From contig FR899781.1 of the NCBI GenBank assembly GCA_000437595.1, positions 1-12,805 on the forward strand: DNA of 12,805 nt, given 5' to 3'. Positions 1 to 5,277 of this stretch are shown here, in pieces. Positions within the stretch are counted from its first letter, which is position 1. Each line of letters starts with the position of its first letter. The stretch comes from Faecalibacterium sp. CAG:74 (GTDB taxonomy: Bacteria > Bacillota > Clostridia > Christensenellales > Aristaeellaceae). The translations under genes and the position numbers were made by a program. The notes under the pieces were generated by a model. The model did not search any database and had not been told where the DNA came from. It saw nothing but the letters and a program-made list of their open reading frames with translations.

Positions 1-329
1 GGTGCGGCAGTTTCCGGTTTGTCGGCGGCTGGTACGGGCTGCTTGTTGGCAGGCGCAGGGGATTCCGACGGCTTCTCATCCTTCACGGCAGCGGGAACCT
101 CGGCTTTTTCCACGGGGGATTCCTGTTTGTCGTCAGACTTTGGAATGGGGGTGAAATCCATCGGCACAGCGGGGATGTCGCTGTATTTCGCGTTGCGCGC
201 GCGGTCGAGTTTCTCGACGATACCTGCCTTGGAAATGCCCGCGCCGAGCTGCACGCCCATGGCCTTGGCAACCTTGCGCAGCTCCAGCACCGTCAGCTGA
301 CTAAAATCTTGATTCTTCCATTCGGACAT
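1..329 (-). CDS. N-terminal part of a Rho-N-domain protein, probably transcription termination factor Rho (partial)
   Basis: The reading frame starts at an ATG (327-329) and stays open to the left window edge, giving 109 codons without a stop; the C-terminus lies outside. Residues about 10-43 (starting QLTVLELRKVAKAMG and ending in GIVEKL) resemble the Rho N-terminal helix bundle, a small SAP-like fold. From about residue 53 the chain becomes a low-complexity, probably disordered linker rich in Pro, Ala, Lys, Asp and Glu. Rho proteins of GC-rich bacteria often carry such a linker between the N-domain and the RNA-binding and ATPase core, so Rho is the best guess, but no core motif (Walker A, RNA-binding OB fold) is visible and another Rho-N-domain protein is possible. 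An AAGGAGG site lies 12 nt upstream. It is 52 nt downstream of the methyltransferase gene on the same strand, so the two are probably cotranscribed. Confidence 0.72.
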   Translation of the reverse strand, partial: MSEWKNQDFSQLTVLELRKVAKAMGVQLGAGISKAGIVEKLDRARNAKYSDIPAVPMDFTPIPKSDDKQESPVEKAEVPAAVKDEKPSESPAPANKQPVPAADKPETAA

Positions 330-381
330 AGCTTGAAAAAGCCTCCTTGCTCTCCCAAATCTCTGTAATCTATATTATCCG

Positions 382-1401
382 TTACGGCTGTTCATTGCGG
401 GCGACGATGAAGTCGCGGTGCACTGCCTGCTCGACGAAATGCGAAAAGTCATCATACGGCGGCTCGGTCAGCGGCATGAAGCCTGCGTTTTGCAGCAGCG
501 TCAGCAGCGTATCCTTGCGCAGCGTCAGCGTGTTGAAGGAAATCGCCGCCGAGCCGCCGGGTTTGAGCGCCCGACGCCACGCGGGGAGGATGCGCTCCAG
601 CAGCTTGGGGAAGCTCTCCGCCTTTTTCCCGTTCTGCGGCGCGTGCTGCACGCCATAGGGAAGGTCGCAGACGAGCAAATCCGCCGGACGCTTTTTCAGC
701 AGGTCGCCGACAAGCCCGCTGTCCCCCTCCGCCAGCATCAGCGTGCGCACATCATCCGCCGCGAAATGCTCCTTCGTGTCACTGAAGGTGTATTCGGCAA
801 TCGGCACGGCGGTCTTTTGCAGCGTGCGGCTGCTCTGTGCGAGGCGGTGCTTCAGGCGGTGGAATTGCAGATAATTGCTGAAATAATCCGCCGCTTCCTT
901 CAAATCCTTGCGGTCTATGTCGAGGCAGACGGCGTTCATGCCGTTTTGCAGCGCGACGAAGCCGGTTGTGCACTTGCCGCACATGGGGTCAAGCACGGTC
1001 AGCGGCTGTTCTGCAAGGGCGAAATCACTCGCGGCACGGGCGCAGTTCATCATCATATGGGTGAACGCGGCGCTCGTTTTGCCCTTGTACTTCAAAATCT
1101 CCGAGAGGTCGTCGGGCAGATAGGCAGTGCGTCCCCAATCCAGCGGGCGCAGCAGACCGCCATCCACGCACTCGAAGAGCATCAGACGTGTGCTGTGCGT
1201 GCCCAGCAGCGCAAGGGCTTCGGGGGTCAGCGCATTGGCGGAGAAAGTCAGGCATGGTACGCCGCCGATGGTCGTCACCTGCGTTTCAGCGGGCAGGGAA
1301 AGCGCGCACAGCAAACAGGTCAACTCGGCTTGACCAAGTTTGACCTGCGCGTCACGGTAGCGGATATTCGCGTGTGGGGCTAACTGCAAGCAAAATTGCA
1401 T
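382..1401 (-). CDS. SAM-dependent methyltransferase, TRM11/UPF0020-like
   Basis: This is a 339-residue protein with a Rossmann-type methyltransferase domain in its C-terminal two thirds. The SAM-binding motif I is LDPMCGKCTTG at residues 137-147, followed by an acidic strand end (CLDID, 159-163). The catalytic motif IV is DLPYG at 246-250, a variant of the (D/N)PPY motif of N-methyltransferases acting on exocyclic amino groups of RNA or DNA bases. The motif order and spacing fit the COG1041/TRM11 group, whose known members make N2-methylguanosine in tRNA. The first 130 residues probably form a substrate-binding domain; I do not see a clear THUMP domain there. The substrate here is inferred, not shown. 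The start follows an AAGGAG 12 nt upstream. It is the first gene after a promoter at 1549-1577, with the Rho-like gene next downstream. Confidence 0.75.
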   Translation of the reverse strand: MQFCLQLAPHANIRYRDAQVKLGQAELTCLLCALSLPAETQVTTIGGVPCLTFSANALTPEALALLGTHSTRLMLFECVDGGLLRPLDWGRTAYLPDDLSEILKYKGKTSAAFTHMMMNCARAASDFALAEQPLTVLDPMCGKCTTGFVALQNGMNAVCLDIDRKDLKEAADYFSNYLQFHRLKHRLAQSSRTLQKTAVPIAEYTFSDTKEHFAADDVRTLMLAEGDSGLVGDLLKKRPADLLVCDLPYGVQHAPQNGKKAESFPKLLERILPAWRRALKPGGSAAISFNTLTLRKDTLLTLLQNAGFMPLTEPPYDDFSHFVEQAVHRDFIVARNEQP

Positions 1402-1548
1402 AGAAGAAACATACTCCTTAGCGCAGTAAAATCAGGGTATCAAAAAAGGCACACAAAAAAAGAATAATGATGTAAAAAAATCAGCCAGCAGGGACGTAAA
1501 GTGCAAAATCACCATATAGAAAGGCATGAGAAACCTGCTGTTGCCAAT
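1402..1548 (-). other. Long 5' leader of the methyltransferase operon
   Basis: No gene is visible here. If the promoter at 1549-1577 is used, the transcript has a leader of about 140 nt. It contains a 7-bp inverted repeat, CAGCAGG/CCTGCTG (plus-strand positions 1534-1540 and 1486-1492), whose downstream arm is followed after five bases by seven U residues (1480-1474). This loosely resembles an attenuator, but the loop is about 40 nt and the stem is short. The rest is U-rich on the transcript strand. I recognise no known riboswitch in it. Confidence 0.35.
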
Positions 1549-1577
1549 AGTATAGCAAAATACACGCGATTATGCAA
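1549..1577 (-). promoter_or_regulatory. Sigma-A-type promoter for the methyltransferase operon
   Basis: On the minus strand a -35 box TTGCAT (1577-1572) and a -10 box TATACT (1554-1549) are separated by exactly 17 nt. Transcription would start near 1542 and read through the methyltransferase and Rho-like genes. Confidence 0.65.
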
Positions 1578-1603
1578 GGGGCGATAGGAAAGATTTTTCT
1601 TAT

Positions 1604-1746
1604 TGCGGAATGCGAAATTCGGAATGCGGAATGAAAAAGTGCGGACTGTGAAATCAATGCAAGCGCTGCCGCCTCACCATGAATAGATGGAGAAGCAAAC
1701 AAGTATGCACACGAAATTCCGCATTCCGCATTCATCATTCCGAATT
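1604..1746. repeat. MITE-like inverted-repeat element made of GGAATGC units
   Basis: Two arms of about 30 bp face each other across roughly 78 bp of unique sequence. The left arm holds AATTCGGAATG (1616-1626) and GAATGCGGAATG (1622-1633); the right arm holds their exact reverse complements, CATTCCGAATT (1736-1746) and CATTCCGCATTC (1722-1733). The order of the two motifs differs between arms, so this is not one perfect palindrome. The same GGAATGC unit recurs at 10133-10162. Short frames crossing it translate into repetitive NAEC/HSAFR-type peptides that are not real proteins. No transposase is present; if mobile, it would be non-autonomous. The right arm abuts the poly-U tail of the rpsU terminator. 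Confidence 0.6.
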
Positions 1747-1787
1747 AAAAAAAGAAAACCCCTTCCGAGGAAAAACCTCGAAAGGGG
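1747..1787 (-). terminator. Intrinsic terminator of rpsU
   Basis: On the minus strand a 12-bp stem (CCCCTTTCGAGG pairing with CCTCGGAAGGGG, one G-U pair) closes a 5-nt U loop (1771-1775). It is followed by a U tract, UUUUCUUUUUUU (1758-1747). This is a textbook rho-independent terminator, about 100 nt after the rpsU stop. Confidence 0.9.
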
Positions 1788-1886
1788 AATGCCATTGCGC
1801 ACAATCAGCACATTCGTGGCGAAGGGCAAAGAACCCTTACAGCCGGACCATTGAGAAATGCCGCGGGGCAATGATGGCAAATGCCA
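1788..1886 (-). other. 3' untranslated region of rpsU
   Basis: These 99 nt lie between the rpsU stop codon and its terminator. All minus-strand frames are closed quickly. Two small hairpins are possible: TGGCA-TT-TGCCA directly after the stop, and AAGGG/CCCTT around a 7-nt loop further down. No gene is visible. Confidence 0.5.
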
Positions 1887-2060
1887 TCAATACTTGCGCT
1901 TGCGGGCAGCTTCGGCCTTCTTCTTGCGCTTGACGCTGGGCTTTTCGTAATGCTCACGCTTACGAACTTCCTGAATCACACCACTGCGGGCGCACTGACG
2001 CTTGAAGCGCTTCAGAGCACTCTCCAGGGATTCATTCTCACGGACGCGTACCTCGGACAC
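1887..2060 (-). CDS. rpsU: Small ribosomal subunit protein bS21
   Basis: The frame encodes 57 residues starting at a GTG (2060-2058): fMet-SEVRVRENESLESALKRF, a central RQCARSGVIQEVRKREHYEKPS block, and a tail KRKKKAEAARKRKY. This matches bS21 of Clostridia over its full length. bS21 binds 16S rRNA near the anti-Shine-Dalgarno region of the 30S subunit and takes part in mRNA recruitment. The GTG start is fixed by an AGGAGG seven nt upstream and by the conserved N-terminus. The gene has its own near-consensus promoter (2133-2161) and its own terminator (1747-1787), so it appears to be a monocistronic unit here, although read-through from pepT is possible because no terminator is evident between them. 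Confidence 0.96.
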   Translation of the reverse strand: MSEVRVRENESLESALKRFKRQCARSGVIQEVRKREHYEKPSVKRKKKAEAARKRKY

Positions 2061-2066
2061 TGTTAT

Positions 2067-2075
2067 CCCTCCTTT
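2067..2075 (-). promoter_or_regulatory. Ribosome binding site fixing the GTG start of rpsU
   Basis: The minus strand reads AAAGGAGGG, with 6-7 nt to the GTG codon. There is no in-frame ATG nearby, so this site supports the non-ATG start. Confidence 0.85.
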
Positions 2076-2132
2076 CGCTCATCTCGCCTTGACATCAGCC
2101 ACATAGACAGACGGATGGCGAACCGTATAGCT

Positions 2133-2161
2133 ATTATAGCAAAAGATGATGCGCACGTCAA
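2133..2161 (-). promoter_or_regulatory. Sigma-A promoter of rpsU
   Basis: On the minus strand the -35 box TTGACG (2161-2156) and a perfect -10 box TATAAT (2138-2133) are separated by 17 nt. The predicted transcript start near 2126 leaves a 5' UTR of about 66 nt. This is the strongest promoter in the window, as expected for a ribosomal protein gene. Confidence 0.88.
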
Positions 2162-2207
2162 TGCCTAATTGCAAATTTCCGAAAAAAATCTCCTGAAAAT
2201 TGCGGAT

Positions 2208-3407
2208 TTACGCGTTGCGGACGATGCTTTCCAGCACATTGACCATTGCTTCCATCGCCTCGACGGTAATCATTTCCTTTCTGCCGTGGAAATTATAACC
2301 GCCGGTGGAGAGATTCGGGCAGGGCAGCCCCATGTAGGACAGGCGCGCGCCGTCCGTGCCGCCGCGGATGGGGGAGATGACGGGGGTCACGCCGTTTGCC
2401 TCAAATGCCGCCTTCGCCTTCTCCACCACGTCCATGTGCTGCTCCATGATTTCGCGCATGTTGCGATAGCTGTCGCGGATGACGCACTCAAACGTCCCCG
2501 CGCCCCACTTCTGGTTCAGGTAGTCGGTAATCTGCTGCACGGTCGCCTTGCGCGCGTCGAACTTCTGCGCGTCGTGGTCGCGGATGATGTACTGCAGCGT
2601 CGCCAGTTCCTCGTCGCCCTCCATGTGCATCAGGTGGTAGAAGCCCTCGTAGCCGCAGGTGTGCGCGGGCGTTTCCGCCGGGGGCAGCATGCTGTTCCAC
2701 TCAATGGCCATCAGCAGGGCGTTGCGCATCTGGTTCTTCGCGCTGCCGGGGTGGATGTTCACGCCGTGTACCTTGATGGCGCACGATGCGGCGTTGAAGT
2801 TCTCGTACTCCAATTCGCCCAGCGCGCCGCCATCCACCGTGTAGGCGTAATCCGCGCCGAAGCCTGCTACATCGAAGTGATCCGCACCGCTGCCGATTTC
2901 CTCGTCCGGCGTAAAGCCGATGCACACCGTGCAGTGCTCCGGCGCATCGGGGGCGGTCAGCCGCTTGCACAGCGCCATGATTTCCGCCACGCCCGCCTTA
3001 TCGTCCGCGCCCAGCACGCTGTCGCCGCTGGTGACAATCAGCTCCTGCCCCTGCAAGTCCTTCAGGAACGGGAAGCCGTCGATGACCACGCCGTTTTTGA
3101 GCGTGATGGCGCTGCCGTCGTAGTGCTCGATGATGACGGGATGCGTCGGGCCCTTCACGCCGTCGGATGTATCCATATGCGAAATCAGCCCGACTTTCGC
3201 CGGATGATTGCCCTTGGCGGGAATCGTCGCGTACACATAGCAGTGGTCGTCTACGCGGGCGTTTTCGATGCCCATTGCGTGCAGCTCGTCCACCAGCATT
3301 TTGGCCAGCACCCACTGGTTCGGCGTGGACGGGCAAGTGCCGCTCGTCTCGCTGGAGGTCGTTTCAATCTGGACATACCGCAGGAAATTCTCTTTGACGT
3401 TGGACAT
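2208..3407 (-). CDS. pepT: Peptidase T (tripeptide aminopeptidase), M20B family
   Basis: This 399-residue protein is close to the usual PepT length of about 410 and aligns end to end with that family. PepT is a cytosolic di-zinc aminopeptidase that removes the N-terminal residue of tripeptides. The metal and catalytic residues are visible: H77 and D79 in SHMDTSD, the bridging D135 in GADDKAG, the general base E169 and ligand E170 in TPDEEIG, D192 in YTVDGG, and H374 in YNFHGRKE. The lid-domain NIHPGSAKN segment (217-225) and the IRGGTDGARLS loop (347-357) are also intact. An AAGGAGGG lies about 7 nt before the ATG. The oxidoreductase gene upstream on the same strand is 93 nt away, with no clear terminator or promoter in the gap, so cotranscription is plausible. 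Confidence 0.95.
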   Translation of the reverse strand: MSNVKENFLRYVQIETTSSETSGTCPSTPNQWVLAKMLVDELHAMGIENARVDDHCYVYATIPAKGNHPAKVGLISHMDTSDGVKGPTHPVIIEHYDGSAITLKNGVVIDGFPFLKDLQGQELIVTSGDSVLGADDKAGVAEIMALCKRLTAPDAPEHCTVCIGFTPDEEIGSGADHFDVAGFGADYAYTVDGGALGELEYENFNAASCAIKVHGVNIHPGSAKNQMRNALLMAIEWNSMLPPAETPAHTCGYEGFYHLMHMEGDEELATLQYIIRDHDAQKFDARKATVQQITDYLNQKWGAGTFECVIRDSYRNMREIMEQHMDVVEKAKAAFEANGVTPVISPIRGGTDGARLSYMGLPCPNLSTGGYNFHGRKEMITVEAMEAMVNVLESIVRNA

Positions 3408-3500
3408 GGGAAACCCTCCTTATATCATGTAGATTTTGTGGATGATGTGGATTTTTGCCGTCGCTGACCGGGGTTGGCGTTTCGCAAAGGCGGAAGCGCT

Positions 3501-5099
3501 TTATTCCGCGTGATGATGCAGCGCCGCGATTGCGGTCTGAATCCCATCCACCGCCGCCGACACGATGCCGCCCGCGAACCCCGCGCCTTCGCCCGCCGGG
3601 TAGAGCCCATCCACCCGTTCCGCCATCAGCGTCTCCCGACTTCGGGGCAAACGCACCGGCGACGACGAGCGCGTCTCCACGCCTGTCAGCAGCGCATCCG
3701 GATGCGCAAAGCCATGCAGCTGCCCATCCATCCGCCGAATGCCGAACTTCAAGTCCTCGATGATGAAATCAGGCAGGCACGCGCGCAAATCCGCCGGCAC
3801 AACGCCCGGACGGTAGGTCGGCTGCACGTCGCCAAGGCGCGTCGTGGCGCGGTCGTGCAGCAAATCCTCCACACGCTGCACCGGCGCTTTGTACCCGCCG
3901 CCGCCAAGCCGGAACGCCGCCTGCTCAATGCTCCGCTGCCACACGAAGCCCGCCAGCGGGTGATCGTCGCCAAAGTCCTCCGGACGCACGCCCACCAGCA
4001 GCGCACTGTTCGCGTTTTCGCCCGCGCGCGCGTGGTAGCTCATGCCGTTGACGCACAGACCATCCGGCTGACTTGCCGCCGCAATCACCTCGCCGCCCGG
4101 ACACATGCAGAAGGTGTATGTTCCGCGACCGTCGGGCGTATGGACGGCGAGCTTGTAGTCTGCCGCCTTCAGCGCGGGGTGCGTCCAGCATTTGCCGTAT
4201 TGGCTCTGGCTGATGAGCGCTTGCGGATGCTCAATGCGCACACCCATGGCGAATGGCTTCTGCTCCATGCGCACGCCCTGCCGGAACAGCGTCTGCATGG
4301 TGTCGCGCGCGCTGTGACCGATGGCGAGAATCACTGTGTCGGTGCGAATTTCCTGTGTTTCGCCGCCGCAGAGCACCGTGATGCCCTCCATGCTTTCGCC
4401 GCGCATCATCAGCCCGGTCAGGCGCGTGTCAAACCGCACTTGACCGCCCAGCTGGATGATTTCCTGCCGCATCGAGCGTACAACGCCCTTGAGCAAATCC
4501 GTGCCGACGTGCGGTTTTGCGATGTACAGGATGTCCTCCGGCGCGCCGTGATCGACGAAGGTTTGCAGCACCGTGCGAATCAGCGGTGATTTCGTGCCGG
4601 TGGTCAGCTTGCCGTCGGAAAACGCACCCGCGCCGCCCTCGCCGAACTGCACGTTGCTTTCCGGGTCGAGGATGCCCTGCTCCTGCATCATCTGCACGGA
4701 TTTTGTGCGCTCCTCGACGGGCTTGCCGCGCTCGATGAGAATCGGCTGCACACCCGCGCGTGCCAATGTCAGCGCAGCAAACAGCCCCGCCGGGCCAGCC
4801 CCGACGACAACGGGTGGATGCTCGAACCGCGCTTTCGGCAGCGTCGGCGCCTTGGGGAAGGTGAACGGCGCCGCACTCCCCGGCTTGAGCCGCGCGAGCA
4901 CCTTCGCTTCATTCTTCAGTGTCACCGCGACGCTCAGGACGAAGTGCACATCCGCCTTGTCGCGCGCATCGACCGCCTTTTTGAGCGGCACGACGCTTTT
5001 GAGCTGCTCCGGCGCACATTTCAGCTTGCGGAGAATCAGCGCATTCAGCGTTTCAGGGGTGAAATCGAGGGGGAGGGAGAGCGAATCGAGACGAAGCAT
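3501..5099 (-). CDS. FAD-dependent oxidoreductase of the COG2509 type, function unknown
   Basis: This 532-residue protein has an N-terminal domain of about 90 residues typical of this family (LRKLKCAPEQLKSV... VDARDK...), then an FAD-binding Rossmann fold starting with VVVGAGPAGLFAAL (97-110) and ending the second strand in LIER (121-124). Other family landmarks are QFGEGGAGAFSDGKL (151-165), LAIGHSARD (258-266), a conserved CMCPGGEV (331-338) with two cysteines, and the C-terminal FAD-contacting YPAGEGAGFAGG (500-511). It is probably a soluble flavoprotein. The physiological substrate of the COG2509 family is, as far as I know, not established, and the neighbours (pepT downstream, a repeat block upstream) do not reveal it. 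AAGGAG lies 6 nt before the ATG. No convincing promoter was found in the 178-nt upstream gap. Confidence 0.85.
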   Translation of the reverse strand: MLRLDSLSLPLDFTPETLNALILRKLKCAPEQLKSVVPLKKAVDARDKADVHFVLSVAVTLKNEAKVLARLKPGSAAPFTFPKAPTLPKARFEHPPVVVGAGPAGLFAALTLARAGVQPILIERGKPVEERTKSVQMMQEQGILDPESNVQFGEGGAGAFSDGKLTTGTKSPLIRTVLQTFVDHGAPEDILYIAKPHVGTDLLKGVVRSMRQEIIQLGGQVRFDTRLTGLMMRGESMEGITVLCGGETQEIRTDTVILAIGHSARDTMQTLFRQGVRMEQKPFAMGVRIEHPQALISQSQYGKCWTHPALKAADYKLAVHTPDGRGTYTFCMCPGGEVIAAASQPDGLCVNGMSYHARAGENANSALLVGVRPEDFGDDHPLAGFVWQRSIEQAAFRLGGGGYKAPVQRVEDLLHDRATTRLGDVQPTYRPGVVPADLRACLPDFIIEDLKFGIRRMDGQLHGFAHPDALLTGVETRSSSPVRLPRSRETLMAERVDGLYPAGEGAGFAGGIVSAAVDGIQTAIAALHHHAE

Positions 5100-5147
5100 G
5101 GGGAACTCCTTTGTTTAATGCGGAATTAGGCACGCCGTCCCCCGGAT

Positions 5148-5277
5148 CAACACGCGGGCACAGCATGAAAATGTGACCAACTGAATCGCGCGAAAGGGTC
5201 AAGGGACGAAGTCCCTTGTGGAGTCCAGAGGCAAAGCCTCTGGTGGGGGTTAGGGGCAACGCCCCTCGGTTCCCCCC
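5148..5277. repeat. Palindromic intergenic repeat, copy A (three tandem hairpins)
   Basis: After a leader that starts CAACACGCGG and includes AATCGCGCGAAAGGGTC, three near-perfect hairpins follow, each with a 3-nt loop: AAGGGAC-GAA-GTCCCTT (5201-5217), CCAGAGGC-AAA-GCCTCTGG (5225-5243) and AGGGGC-AAC-GCCCCT (5252-5266). The last is enclosed by an outer GGGGG/CCCCC stem (5245-5249 with 5272-5277), and the block ends exactly at the stop codon of the ACT-MBL gene. The leader is shared with copy B at 12732-12805, and the second hairpin with copy C at 10231-10294. There is no U tract on either side, so it is not a classical terminator. Confidence 0.8.

Noticed and set aside
1481..1880. Small overlapping minus-strand frames (1481-1738 and 1674-1880) and 1679-1933 on the plus strand
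   Set aside because: They translate through the GGAATGC repeat arms and the rpsU terminator and give repeat-derived peptides. No ribosome binding site or conserved pattern supports them.
2162..2207. Terminator after pepT
   Set aside because: An AT-rich inverted repeat (GCAATTTTC with GGAAATTTGC) is imperfect and lacks a GC-rich stem before the T run, so it is not called.
2169..3467. 432-residue open frame antisense to pepT
   Set aside because: It mirrors pepT, whose catalytic motifs are complete. The antisense product is His/Val/Arg-rich without recognisable motifs.
3474..4589. 371-residue open frame antisense to the COG2509 oxidoreductase, and similar ones at 418-1383, 5830-6708, 8402-9415 and 9328-10119
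   Set aside because: All are shadows of well-supported genes, caused by the lack of stops in the complementary frame of GC-rich coding sequence.
5053..5259. 68-residue minus-strand frame across repeat copy A
   Set aside because: The product is translated repeat sequence (GLRPLTLSRDS type) and overlaps the start of the oxidoreductase gene.
5201..5277. CRISPR array or classical terminator in the hairpin block
   Set aside because: The hairpins are different sequences without regular spacers, so this is not CRISPR, and no U tract follows on either strand, so it is not a standard intrinsic terminator.
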